Source: Acidobacteriota bacterium (GTDB lineage: Bacteria > Acidobacteriota > Thermoanaerobaculia > Gp7-AA8). Taken from it: a stretch of 64,000 bases of DNA. The stretch spans positions 173,860 through 237,859 of the forward strand of contig QHVT01000009.1 of NCBI GenBank assembly GCA_003223645.1, written 5' to 3'. The position numbers and the translations under genes are program-made. Under the pieces are notes generated by a model. That model searched no databases. It had not been told where the DNA came from and worked only from the letters and a program-made list of their open reading frames with translations. Positions 52,802 through 61,320 of this stretch are shown one piece after another; positions within the stretch are counted from its first letter, which is position 1; each line of letters begins with the position of its first letter.

Positions 52802-53371
52802 TCAGTTGATGTTCACGGGCTGACCCTTGATGGTCATCGCCGCCGTCGCCTTGATATCGACGGTCGTCGCCTCGATCTTCAATGCGCCGCCGGCTTTGAT
52901 GTCCATGTCGCCGGTGCAGGTGATCTCGATTTTCGAGGTCGCGGAATCGATGACGATCTTGTTGTTGCCGCTCTTGTCGATGATCTCGATCTTCTCCGCG
53001 CCCTTGGTGTCGTCGAGCTTGACGATGTGTCCGGAGCGCGACTTGATGAAGCGCCAGTTGTTCTGTGCGTCGTTGCCGTCGTCGGGCGGCCGTGTGTCGA
53101 CCTTGCTCCACAATGCGCCGAGGACGTAGGCACAGCGCGGATCTCCGTTCTCGAAGGCCACCAGCACCTCGTCGCCGACCTCGGGGCGGAAGAAGAATCC
53201 ACGGTCTTTTCCGGCCATCGGGCTGGCGACGCGCGCCCAGTCGGTCTGCTGGTCCTCGAATTGCGGGAGGCGCAGTTTCACGCGGCCGAGGGACTCCGGA
53301 TCCGCGAGATCGAGCACGGTGCCGATCAGCACTCCGTTTTCGCGCTGGGTCACTGCTCCTCCCGCCGGCAT
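52802..53371 (-). CDS. gpV/gp5-type spike protein (Afp8 C-terminal equivalent)
   Basis: A 189-aa protein with the OB-fold of spike proteins (GVLIGTVLDLADPESLGRVK, DWARVASPMAGKDRGFFFRP, EVGDEVLVAFENGDPRCAYV) and a short beta-helix tail of alternating repeats (KIEIIDKSGNNKIVIDSATS, KIEITCTGDMDIKAGGALKI). In Afp8/VgrG this part is fused behind the gpD-like hub; here the two are separate genes that overlap by 22 nt. Confidence 0.9.
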   Translation of the reverse strand: MPAGGAVTQRENGVLIGTVLDLADPESLGRVKLRLPQFEDQQTDWARVASPMAGKDRGFFFRPEVGDEVLVAFENGDPRCAYVLGALWSKVDTRPPDDGNDAQNNWRFIKSRSGHIVKLDDTKGAEKIEIIDKSGNNKIVIDSATSKIEITCTGDMDIKAGGALKIEATTVDIKATAAMTIKGQPVNIN

Positions 53372-54474
53372 TCGAACTGCGTCGTGTAGCCGCTGTCGCC
53401 GATCGCGTGCGTCGTCGCGGTGACGAAATAGCGGCCGCTGAAACGCTTGCCCGCGCCGTCGATCATGACCACGCTCCCGGCGCGCAGGTCGGGCAGTCCG
53501 ACCGTCGAGCCGCTGGCCTTCACCATGTCCTTGGCGTTCTCCTCGAGCGTGCGCAGCGCGAGCGTCTTCGCCTCTTCCTCGCTCTCGACCGGCTTCGTGG
53601 CGATGATCTCCTTCCGCTGATTGAAGGCCTGTTCGATCGACGCCTGTCCGCCCGCCTCGCCGACGCCCTTGACCCCGATCTCGCTCCGTTTCGCGGTGCC
53701 GACGATCGGCTTCTTATTGAGGCGGTCCCACCCGCGCACGGTGACCTCGCCGACCTGGTTCGCGGTGGTGAGGTCGGGCTTGAAGTCGATCAGCGAGCGG
53801 CCGTAGCGCAGTTCGTAGGTGGGACGGCGTACGTCGAGCGAGCGCCCGAACACGAGCACAGGCGGCTGCGACTGTCCGTTCGTTCCCTGTTCTTCGACAA
53901 AGAGCGTGTAGCCGACGCGGCGGGCGCGCTCCATGAGGAAAATGATGTCGTACTGGTTGTCCTGAAGCAGGTAGTCGTAGCGCTTTTCGTTCGGCGAGGG
54001 ATTGGTCTTCAATTGAATATTGAGCCGCCCCGCGATCTCTTTCGCGACTTCGGAGTCGGTCTTCTTTTCGTATGCGTGCGACTCCTGCTTCGTGCGCAGC
54101 TTGTGAAGGACATTGAGGCCGCTGATGGCCAGCGTCGAGCCGCCGCCGGCCGGAAACGAGGGGCGCAACGCCGTGATCTGCCCCTTGACCATCAGGCGCA
54201 GGCTGTCCTTGCCGTAATAGCCCATCCACAGCTCTAGTTCTTTGCCGGGATCGAACAGCTGCTCGTCGCTGTACTTGAAGTTGCGGGTCTCGGCGTCCCA
54301 GTTGTTGATGTTGATCTCGAAGCTGTCCAGCTCCGTGATGTTGTCCTTGTAAGAGACGGAGAGGATGTCGCGGATGACGTCCTGCCCCTGCGGACGGCCG
54401 GCGATCTTCACCTGGAAATACGGGACATAGAAGTCCTGTCCCTTGCCGATCGGAACCGCCGCCGCCTCGGCCAT
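53350..54474 (-). CDS. gpD/gp27-type hub protein (Afp8 N-terminal equivalent)
   Basis: A 374-aa hub protein of the phage late control gene D type: YVPYFQVKIAGRPQGQDVIR, SYKDNITELDSFEININNWD, ELELWMGYYGKDSLRLMVKG, and AEEKTL-like helices before GSTVGLPDLRAGSVVMIDGA. It forms the trimeric hub between tube and spike. The ATG at 54474 overlaps the LysM gene stop by 1 nt. The next gene supplies the gpV spike. Confidence 0.9.
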   Translation of the reverse strand: MAEAAAVPIGKGQDFYVPYFQVKIAGRPQGQDVIRDILSVSYKDNITELDSFEININNWDAETRNFKYSDEQLFDPGKELELWMGYYGKDSLRLMVKGQITALRPSFPAGGGSTLAISGLNVLHKLRTKQESHAYEKKTDSEVAKEIAGRLNIQLKTNPSPNEKRYDYLLQDNQYDIIFLMERARRVGYTLFVEEQGTNGQSQPPVLVFGRSLDVRRPTYELRYGRSLIDFKPDLTTANQVGEVTVRGWDRLNKKPIVGTAKRSEIGVKGVGEAGGQASIEQAFNQRKEIIATKPVESEEEAKTLALRTLEENAKDMVKASGSTVGLPDLRAGSVVMIDGAGKRFSGRYFVTATTHAIGDSGYTTQFECRREEQ

Positions 54475-55172
54475 CAGGACCTCCGCTCCGGTGTACCGAA
54501 CACGCCCAGCGCGGGCACGAGCAGCCGCGTCCCCGGCCGCAGCCGGCGCGGATTCGCGGCCGTCTCGGCGTTGGCGGGATCGTCGGCGATGAAGCGCCAC
54601 TTCGACGAGTCGCCGTATTCGTCGAACGCGATGCGGCTCAGGGTGTCCTTCAATTGCGCGATGCGCTGCTTGGAGTGATCGGAGGACTGGAGATTGAGCT
54701 CCGCGAGCTGCTCCTCGAGGGTCTTGTATTCGCGGAACGTGACCGAGAGCGTCGCGCGCAGGGGGATGCCCTGCGGATTGAAGACCGTGAATTTCTGCTG
54801 GATGCTCTCCACGATGGCGCGGAAGGAGAGCCCGCGCCCCCACACGAACTTCAGCCGCGGCGGCGCGTGGGTATTGCCCTGGATTTTCACGAGCTGATAG
54901 ACGGGCTTCGTCAGGTCGCGCACGTCCTTGACCGGACTCTCACCCATCCCTTCCTGGGTGGTGTCGAAGAAAAGCTCGAGCGTCAGTTTCTCGTTCTGGC
55001 CGCGGACGAACTGGAGGATCGGCGAGTCGATGCCGGGAATGGCGATCTCCGCGATCTGCGCGCCCTTCTGCAGCGTGTACTCCGACGGATTGAACTGCAC
55101 GGTGATGCTCGCCGGCAGGTTCGGGCCGCGGTCGCGCGGGTCGATCTCGATGACTGCCTTTTCCAGTGACAT
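54474..55172 (-). CDS. LysM tail protein (Afp7-like)
   Basis: A 232-aa protein. The N-terminal domain shows SITVQFNPSEYTLQKGAQIA, FVRGQNEKLTLELFFDTTQE and LKFVWGRGLSFRAIVESIQQ, the pattern of Afp7/gp53-like hub adaptors. The C-terminus is a LysM domain (RIAFDEYGDSSKWRFIADDP, PRRLRPGTRLLVPAL). It joins tube and hub, as in other eCIS. Confidence 0.92.
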   Translation of the reverse strand: MSLEKAVIEIDPRDRGPNLPASITVQFNPSEYTLQKGAQIAEIAIPGIDSPILQFVRGQNEKLTLELFFDTTQEGMGESPVKDVRDLTKPVYQLVKIQGNTHAPPRLKFVWGRGLSFRAIVESIQQKFTVFNPQGIPLRATLSVTFREYKTLEEQLAELNLQSSDHSKQRIAQLKDTLSRIAFDEYGDSSKWRFIADDPANAETAANPRRLRPGTRLLVPALGVFGTPERRS

Positions 55173-55176
55173 AGGC

Positions 55177-55374
55177 TCAGGTTCCCGGCTCGAACGGCGC
55201 GGACGACTGCCGCTTCAATTGCGTCGCCTCACGGCTTCGCGTGGCCTCGCGCTTCTTGTCGGCGATACAGCTGACGACCAGCTTCACCAGCTTGTCGATC
55301 TGTTTCGGCGACAGGGGAAGCTCGCCTTCCACGACCGTGACTTCGCTGGTCATTTCCTCGATGTGGACGGTCAT
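55177..55374 (-). CDS. Small eCIS protein (DUF5908/Afp6-like)
   Basis: A 65-aa charged protein (TVHIEEMTSEVTVVEGELPL, DKLVKLVVSCIADKKREATR). Small genes of this type stand between the second tube and the LysM gene in many eCIS clusters. The ATG overlaps the tube stop (ATGA). The exact role is not known. Confidence 0.75.
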   Translation of the reverse strand: MTVHIEEMTSEVTVVEGELPLSPKQIDKLVKLVVSCIADKKREATRSREATQLKRQSSAPFEPGT

Positions 55375-55808
55375 TTGATCCTCATCAATCCCTGGTGCGC
55401 GAACTCCACGGACTCGACGGCGACCGTGTTTCCCATCGCGCTCAGTTCCGGTCCCGCCCACTTGATCGGAAAGGCCTGCAGGATCTGGAACTCGATGCGA
55501 TCGGTTTTTCCGCTCGGGTCGTGGACCAGGATGCTGCCGTTGCGGAACTGCATCTTTCCGCGGTTGATGTCCTCGAACCAGCTCCACAAGTCCTTGCTGA
55601 CGATGCCCCGCTTCAAGGTGAGGTTTGACTGCTTGCCGCGGGTCGCGAATTTCCAGACGTGCCCGTTGACGCCGCCCTCGCGCAGCTCGTGCACCTCGGT
55701 CTCCATCGTCAGACCGGTGCAGTCGGTGAATCCGCCGGGAGGAAAATTGTCGAACCGCACCGTGAAGCGGAATGCAGTCGCGGGATCGTTGCGCGCGCCG
55801 TCAGGCAT
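55371..55808 (-). CDS. eCIS tube protein 2 (Afp5-like)
   Basis: A 145-aa inner-tube protein: FRFTVRFDNFPPGGFTDCTG, LTMETEVHELREGGVNGHVW, LTLKRGIVSKDLWSWFEDIN and FPIKWAGPELSAMGNTVAVE. It resembles the tube protein at 57432..57866 but is diverged, consistent with an adaptor ring at the hub end of the tube. Overlaps the sheath 2 stop by 8 nt. Confidence 0.9.
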   Translation of the reverse strand: MPDGARNDPATAFRFTVRFDNFPPGGFTDCTGLTMETEVHELREGGVNGHVWKFATRGKQSNLTLKRGIVSKDLWSWFEDINRGKMQFRNGSILVHDPSGKTDRIEFQILQAFPIKWAGPELSAMGNTVAVESVEFAHQGLMRIK

Positions 55809-57432
55809 CGATCGCTCCTCCCTCTTTGAGGATCTCCATCGCGCTCTGGGTCTTGCCGATCACCACCACCACGAATTCGGCGGGATACGGCGGCTGCACG
55901 CCGATCTGGCAGATCACGCGCCCGAGGTCCTGTTCCTCGGGAGGTGTGGTCGCGGTGTCGCATTTGACGCTGTAGGCCTGCGACGAATCGGCGCCGTCGA
56001 GCATGCCCCGGCGGAACAGCAGTTCGAGAAACGCGCGCACGGTGCGGTCGATCTCGCCGCGGAGCGAGTCCGAATTCGGCTCGAAGACCGTCCATTGCGA
56101 GCCCTTGTCGATCGCCTTCTCGATCATCGCGATCAGGCGGCGGACGTTCACATAACGCCAGACGATGTCGGTGGACGTCGTGCGCGCGCCATAGACGCGG
56201 ATTCCGCGTCCCGAATACGAGCGGACGACGTTCACGCCGGCATCGTTCAATTCGCCGTGGATGATCTCTTCCACGGGAAACTGCACGTCGACGGCGCCCT
56301 GCACGACCTCGTTGGCGGGCGGCTTGTGGACTCCATACAGACGGTCGCTGCGCGCGTAGATGCCGGCGACGGCACCGCTCGCGGGAATCGCGCGAACGAG
56401 CCCTGTCAGCTGCAGCGGATCGTCTACCAGTATCCAAGGGTAATACAGCCCCGCGTAATTCGTCCCCTGGAATTGCTGCACCGCCTGCATGACTGCCTCG
56501 GGGAGCAGGCCCTCGCGCGGATCGAGAATCGCCACGCGGTAGCGCAATTTCTCACAATGGCGTACCAGCGCTTCCTGCAGCACCTCCGGCTCGATGCCGG
56601 GAGGAAACTCGGGATCCTCCTGCGGCGGCTTAGGAGGCATGGGCTCGACGTCGAGCCGGCTGCAGTCGGGCGGCCGCGGCGGCTGCGTTTTCGGGAAAAT
56701 GCGCAGCTTCGGCATCGCGTCCGGAATCGCGACCATCGCCACTTCGTCGATCAGCTCCAGCGCGGCCAATCCCCAGCGCCGGTCGATCGGCGCGTCCTCG
56801 CCGGTGAAATGGCTGGCATTGAGCGTCGCCAATCCGTCGGCGCCGCCGCTCAGCCATCCCATTCCACTTTGGACTGCGGCGGCTGCGCCGCCGCTTTCGA
56901 AAGCGGCGGCAGAGCCGCCGCAGTCCAGAATGGCCAGGGGAGAATGGATCGTCGCGGGGGACAAGTCCGTTGCACGGTCGACCGGATTCCGGATCAGCTC
57001 CTCGGTATTGTCGGGATAATGCAGCGTCAAGGAGACCAGCTGGCCGCCGCGGGTAATCCAGCGCGCGAGAATGCCGTTGCCCCAGCTGCCGGGACTGCCG
57101 GCAGTCACAGTGAGCAGCGTCTGCCCGAGGCCGTCGACGATCGACAGTGACGCGCTTCGGGCCGTGAGCGGATCGGCGACGCGCACCACCCAGCAGGTGA
57201 CGCCGCCGTTGTCGAAGAATCCCTGCACGGCATAGGCGAGAAACGCCTGCGCCAGGGGGCCGCCGAAAACGCTCGCGAATTGCGTCCGGCTCTCGATGCG
57301 CACCGGGAGGTGCAACGGACCGCGCGAGGAGATGCCCACGAAGCCGGCGATGTCGGTGCGCAGCGGTCCTATGAGCGGCGCGCCGGCGTCCTGCTCCTCG
57401 AAGTAAATCCCCGGTGTGCGGTAGTTGCGCAT
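55801..57432 (-). CDS. eCIS tail sheath protein 2
   Basis: A 543-aa contractile sheath protein. The N-terminus RTPGIYFEEQDAGAPLIGPL, then AYAVQGFFDNGGVTCWVVRV, and the C-terminal domain with GRGIRVYGARTTSTDIVWRY, NVRRLIAMIEKAIDKGSQWT and FVVVVIGKTQSAMEILKEGG are diagnostic. In the middle, residues about 170-188 (ILDCGGSAAAFESGGAAAAV) are the translation of a palindromic repeat. It is longer and more diverged than sheath 1 and probably forms the rings near the baseplate. Confidence 0.93.
   Translation of the reverse strand: MRNYRTPGIYFEEQDAGAPLIGPLRTDIAGFVGISSRGPLHLPVRIESRTQFASVFGGPLAQAFLAYAVQGFFDNGGVTCWVVRVADPLTARSASLSIVDGLGQTLLTVTAGSPGSWGNGILARWITRGGQLVSLTLHYPDNTEELIRNPVDRATDLSPATIHSPLAILDCGGSAAAFESGGAAAAVQSGMGWLSGGADGLATLNASHFTGEDAPIDRRWGLAALELIDEVAMVAIPDAMPKLRIFPKTQPPRPPDCSRLDVEPMPPKPPQEDPEFPPGIEPEVLQEALVRHCEKLRYRVAILDPREGLLPEAVMQAVQQFQGTNYAGLYYPWILVDDPLQLTGLVRAIPASGAVAGIYARSDRLYGVHKPPANEVVQGAVDVQFPVEEIIHGELNDAGVNVVRSYSGRGIRVYGARTTSTDIVWRYVNVRRLIAMIEKAIDKGSQWTVFEPNSDSLRGEIDRTVRAFLELLFRRGMLDGADSSQAYSVKCDTATTPPEEQDLGRVICQIGVQPPYPAEFVVVVIGKTQSAMEILKEGGAIDA
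56868..56927. repeat. Palindromic repeat family C inside sheath gene 2
   Basis: A 60-bp element TTTGGACTGCGGCGG...CCGCCGCAGTCCA around CTTTCGAAAG, almost identical to 40402..40461. The length is a multiple of three, translated in frame. Confidence 0.9.
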
Positions 57433-57866
57433 TATTCGAGTACCAGTCCCTCGTGCGCGAGCTCGAATTCCTCAATGGCGATGTCGTTGTTCTTGGCATT
57501 GAAGGCCGGGCCGCCCCACTTGTTCGGCCAGGCCTCGTAGAAATGCCACACCATCGCCGCCTTGCGTCCCTCATCGAGGAGCGTGATCGTGCCCGACATC
57601 CGCTTGGTGCGCCCTTCAATGACGCTCTTGCGCCACTCCCACAGGTCTTTCCCGTTGGCGGTGAAGCCGCGCTTGAAATTGATGTTCGGGTACTTGGCCT
57701 TGCCGGGCTGCTTGTGGACGGTGATGTCGTAATTGCCTTCCCGATACTCGATGATGTCGGTCTCGGTCATCAGCCCCGTCACCTCGGAGAAGCCGGCCCG
57801 GATGCCTTCGATGTCGATGATGAAATTGAAACTGGCCAGCGGGTCACGTCGTGCTGCGGTTGCCAT
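57432..57866 (-). CDS. eCIS tube protein 1 (Afp1-like)
   Basis: A 144-aa main tube protein: DPLASFNFIIDIEGIRAGFS, EVTGLMTETDIIEYREGNYD, KYPNINFKRGFTANGKDLWE and KWGGPAFNAKNNDIAIEEFE. Lies directly after sheath 1, the standard sheath-tube order, and overlaps the sheath 2 start by 1 nt. Confidence 0.93.
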   Translation of the reverse strand: MATAARRDPLASFNFIIDIEGIRAGFSEVTGLMTETDIIEYREGNYDITVHKQPGKAKYPNINFKRGFTANGKDLWEWRKSVIEGRTKRMSGTITLLDEGRKAAMVWHFYEAWPNKWGGPAFNAKNNDIAIEEFELAHEGLVLE

Positions 57867-57881
57867 GAGTCATCTCCTCGC

Positions 57882-59474
57882 TTATTGCTCGGCTTCCACG
57901 GTCTTCTGCGAGATGCGGAAGATCACGAATTCGGCGGGCTTCACCGGTGCGATGCCGATGAGGCAGATCAGCCGCCCGTTGTCGAAGTCGTCCTGGGTCA
58001 TCGTGGTGCGGTCGCATTTGACGAAGAAGGCTTCGTCCTGGGTGACCCCGGCGAGCGCGCCGTTGCGCCATACCGTGCGCAGGAACGCCGTAATGGAGAG
58101 GCGGATCGACGCCCAGGTCTGTTCGTAATTCGGCTCGAAGACCGCCCACTGCGTGCCGCGGTCGATGGACTGCTCGATGAAGATGAAGAGACGCCGCACG
58201 TTGATGTACTTCCACATCGCGTCGGAGGACATCGTGCGCGCGCCCCAGACCCGGATGCTGCGGCCGTCCGGGCGGAAGTCGCGGATGACGTTGACACCCT
58301 TCGGATTGAGGATGTCCTGCTGCTGCTTGTTGAGGATCAGCCGGAGCGGCTTGTTGTCGCCGCTCAGATCGCGATTGATGATGCCGCGCACGACCTCGTT
58401 CGCCGGCGCCTTGTGCACGCCGCGCTCGATGTCGACACGCGCGTAAATCCCGGCGAGGTGGCCGGTCGGCGGCACGAGCACATGTCCCTCGGGCGTGTGC
58501 GGCGCGAGGACGCGCACCCACGGCAGATAGAACGCGCCGTACGTGGAGTCCTGCGGCGGGCGAAGATTGGCAATGTCTCCGTCCTGCTCCGCCGCGCTCG
58601 CGCTCATGACGGCGAAGCGATCCTTCTGCTGCTCGCATTGCATCAGCAACGGCCCCTGCACGGCCGGCAACAGCACTTCGTCGGGCACGCCGATGATCGA
58701 GATGTCGCGGATCGCACGCAGTCCGGCCAGGCCGCTGAATCTGTTCGGGGTGACCTGGCGCCCTTCGAAGTCGGGGACCCCGAGCGCGCTGCCGTCGTCG
58801 CCGTTCTCGAGAACGTCGCCGGTATTGAAGTTCGCGATGTTGCCGGGACGGCCGGTCACGGTGATGGTGACCAGCTTGGACGCGGCATTGACGACGCTTT
58901 GCGCGAAATTCGTGTCGGTCGAGACGGCCGAGAGATTGTCGTAATCCTCGATGACGTCGGGCTCGCGGCGGTCTGGATTGCCGAGGCTCGCGGGATCGGT
59001 GGGATCGACGAAATTCGCGGGAATGCCGTCGCGGTAATAGATCAGCGAGAGGCGGAACCACTGATCCGTCGGGCTTCCCGCGCGCCGTAAGGAGGCGTCG
59101 CGGATGCGGATCATGACGTTGTTGCCCCACCCGCCGGGACCGAGCGCCGTCAGGAACAGCGGGGTGCGGTCGGCGGTGGCCGCAACGCCGTCGAGGGGCG
59201 TAATGCGCGCCACCAACAGCCGCTGCCCGCCATTGTCGAAGAAGCCGCGCACGGCGTATGGGAGATAGATCAGCGTCTGCGTCGAGCCGGCGCGGTCCAC
59301 ATAGCCGCCGAACCAGCGCTGATACTCCTCCCAACTCGTGACCAGGCGCGGCAGGATCGGGCCGCGCTCGGTCGCACCGGCCATGCCGGTCGTGCTGGTA
59401 CTGACGCCTTCAATCGGACGCGGTCCGGTTTGGATTTCCTCGATGTATACGCCCGGTGCGAGATACTCTGGCAT
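57882..59474 (-). CDS. eCIS tail sheath protein 1 (Afp2-4-like)
   Basis: A 530-aa sheath protein: YLAPGVYIEEIQTGPRPIEG, AYAV-type PYAVRGFFDNGGQRLLVARI, PPTGHLAGIYARVDIERGVH, SIRVWGARTMSSDAMWKYIN and VNVRRLFIFIEQSIDRGTQW. All main blocks of the contractile sheath fold are complete and no repeat is inserted. It is likely the major sheath. Confidence 0.95.
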   Translation of the reverse strand: MPEYLAPGVYIEEIQTGPRPIEGVSTSTTGMAGATERGPILPRLVTSWEEYQRWFGGYVDRAGSTQTLIYLPYAVRGFFDNGGQRLLVARITPLDGVAATADRTPLFLTALGPGGWGNNVMIRIRDASLRRAGSPTDQWFRLSLIYYRDGIPANFVDPTDPASLGNPDRREPDVIEDYDNLSAVSTDTNFAQSVVNAASKLVTITVTGRPGNIANFNTGDVLENGDDGSALGVPDFEGRQVTPNRFSGLAGLRAIRDISIIGVPDEVLLPAVQGPLLMQCEQQKDRFAVMSASAAEQDGDIANLRPPQDSTYGAFYLPWVRVLAPHTPEGHVLVPPTGHLAGIYARVDIERGVHKAPANEVVRGIINRDLSGDNKPLRLILNKQQQDILNPKGVNVIRDFRPDGRSIRVWGARTMSSDAMWKYINVRRLFIFIEQSIDRGTQWAVFEPNYEQTWASIRLSITAFLRTVWRNGALAGVTQDEAFFVKCDRTTMTQDDFDNGRLICLIGIAPVKPAEFVIFRISQKTVEAEQ

Positions 59475-59489
59475 GAGACTCTCCCTGAT

Positions 59490-60416
59490 TCATCCGATGT
59501 GAAACGTAGGCACGACGACAGTCGCGCGGCTCTTGACCTGCGGCACGTTTTCCGATGCGGTATCGCCGTTCGGCGCCACCGCGGTGACTTCCGCGGGCAC
59601 GCCGTCCGGTTGATTGATGTCGAAATAGAACATCCACAATCCCTCGCCGCCGGTGCGCACGCTTTGATTGGGGATGATGTCCACGCTGATCTCCGCGTCG
59701 CGCACCGGTGTGTTGCGCGTGGTGAAGACCGCGCCGCGCAACGAGGTCTGCGACAGCGCGTTGTCCTGGCCGGCCTTCAATACGACGGCGTTGACCACGA
59801 CATCCGGCTCGCCGGGGATCGCGATCGTGACGGTGGCATTGATGTCGTTCGCGTTCGCATGGCGGAACGCGACGACCCAGGCGCCGCTCTTGTCCGTCCT
59901 CGCGGTCGTGAACCCGGCCGGCGTGTTGGCGACTGTGACGGTGGCGTTGGGAACGGGATCGCCGCGTACGCCGCGGACGACCGTGCCGCGCAGCAGCGTC
60001 ATGCGCGAGGACGGCAACGTGACGTCGGGGAACGGATAGTTGTAGCCGGGCAGCAGCGGCTGCGGGAGCAGCGTCGCCGGCGTCGGCGGCCACTCGAGGT
60101 CGAGCTCGAGCGGCTGGTAATAATCGCCTTCGATGCGCAGGCGATAGCGGTCGGGTGCAATGCGCAATGAAGGCTCGCCGCGGCGGTCGCGCGCTTCGTC
60201 GGCGAACACATAGACCGTCCCCGATCCGCTCCGTTGTGCAGCGAGGCTGATCGGCGGATCGAGCGGCGTCATCGCCAGACCGTGCGCAATGAGACTGAAG
60301 CGCAATGGCGGAATCGGCGACGGCATCTCGCCGCGCGTTCCGCGCTCCTTTGCGAATTGATCGACGAGCGTGATCACGCCGGCCGCTTCGGTCACATAGC
60401 GTTCGAAGATCGTCAC
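59490..60416 (-). CDS. eCIS-associated protein with carboxypeptidase-regulatory-like domain
   Basis: A 308-aa protein starting with a GTG at 60416 that overlaps the upstream stop. The N-terminal half is beta-rich (VYVFADEARDRRGEPSLRIA, RYRLRIEGDYYQPLELDLEW). Residues about 145-225 form a carboxypeptidase regulatory-like (transthyretin-type) domain: RGTVVRGVRGDPVPNATVTV, GFTTARTDKSGAWVVAF. Its position between the Afp16-like gene and sheath 1 suggests a structural role at the distal end of the particle. No closer family is recognised. Confidence 0.7.
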   Translation of the reverse strand: MTIFERYVTEAAGVITLVDQFAKERGTRGEMPSPIPPLRFSLIAHGLAMTPLDPPISLAAQRSGSGTVYVFADEARDRRGEPSLRIAPDRYRLRIEGDYYQPLELDLEWPPTPATLLPQPLLPGYNYPFPDVTLPSSRMTLLRGTVVRGVRGDPVPNATVTVANTPAGFTTARTDKSGAWVVAFRHANANDINATVTIAIPGEPDVVVNAVVLKAGQDNALSQTSLRGAVFTTRNTPVRDAEISVDIIPNQSVRTGGEGLWMFYFDINQPDGVPAEVTAVAPNGDTASENVPQVKSRATVVVPTFHIG

Positions 60417-61030
60417 GGCGCAACTCCCTGAACGCCGGCCACGTCTTCGTCGAAGTGAAAGCGCCGGTCGCCGATCCGCTTGGCCTGCTCGAGGCGCAGC
60501 GAGTCGATCTGCGGGACGCGCACTTCGTAACAGACCGAAAGCCTGTAGGGCTGCTGCAGCGCCTCCCACACCTCGGCGAGCTCGCGCAGGTCGCGGTGCG
60601 ACATCATGATGCGCAGCTCCTCCCCTTTCCCCGGCTCTTCCGCGCTCTCCAGCAGGAGAATCGCGTTGTCGTGGAAAATCTGCATCGAGCGGCCGAGGAC
60701 CATCTGGTCGCTGTCGTCGCTGCCGGTGAACGGCGTGAGGAGATAGAAGAGATTGATCGACAGCGGCGGAAACCGCTGCCGGGTGTCGTCGCCGGGAACG
60801 CGCTCCTGCGGCTGATTGCGGAGATATTCGTTCTGCTGCACCTGATACAGCCAGATCGACAGGCGATGTCCCGCGTCGGTGGCGGCGTCCGCGGGATTCC
60901 GGAGCACGATCGCGTCGATGTTCGGAACCGGTGCATTGGACCCGCTGGTCAGGTCGACGTCGCCGTCGAACCCGTCCCAGAGGGTTTGCCGCAGCAGCTT
61001 GCTCACTTCCGAAATGACGGTGTATTTCAC
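60413..61030 (-). CDS. DUF4255 tail-terminator-like protein (Afp16/Pvc16-like)
   Basis: A 205-aa protein with the DUF4255/Pvc16 N-terminal pattern: YTVISEVSKLLRQTLWDGFD, LSIWLYQVQQNEYLRNQPQE, PPLSINLFYLLTPFTGSDDS and DQMVLGRSMQIFHDNAILLL. In Afp it caps the tube and sets its length. It starts by ATGA overlap with the gene upstream. Confidence 0.9.
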   Translation of the reverse strand: MKYTVISEVSKLLRQTLWDGFDGDVDLTSGSNAPVPNIDAIVLRNPADAATDAGHRLSIWLYQVQQNEYLRNQPQERVPGDDTRQRFPPLSINLFYLLTPFTGSDDSDQMVLGRSMQIFHDNAILLLESAEEPGKGEELRIMMSHRDLRELAEVWEALQQPYRLSVCYEVRVPQIDSLRLEQAKRIGDRRFHFDEDVAGVQGVAP

Positions 61031-61287
61031 TGTTCGTCCGTTTGACTGCCGCGCCGGATATCGCCGAACGCGTCCCGGTATTCAATCAATGCGTCATAGA
61101 GCTTCTTGTAGAGTTCCTGGGCCATGTCCGGGCTGGTGACCACGCGGACATACACGCGCACCGGTTCCTCGCCGACCCAGCCCTGTCCGAAGTCGAAGAC
61201 GAATTCGGACGCGTTGTGACCAACCTCCGCGTAATTCGAATACCTCGCTTCTCCAATGCGACTGCGGTCGACATCGTTTTTCTCCAT
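61027..61287 (-). CDS. DUF3467-like small protein
   Basis: An 86-aa protein: EARYSNYAEVGHNASEFVFD, FGQGWV, RVYVRVVTSPDMAQELYKKL, YDALIEYRDAFG. It matches the DUF3467 pattern (YSN...SEFxxDF...RxxxxP..A..L...L). Function unknown. Its presence in the array between the Pro-rich protein and the Afp16-like gene suggests a co-expressed accessory part. Confidence 0.75.
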   Translation of the reverse strand: MEKNDVDRSRIGEARYSNYAEVGHNASEFVFDFGQGWVGEEPVRVYVRVVTSPDMAQELYKKLYDALIEYRDAFGDIRRGSQTDEQ

Positions 61288-61320
61288 ACGCTGCGTCTCA
61301 TGGATCGAGCGGATGGCCAG

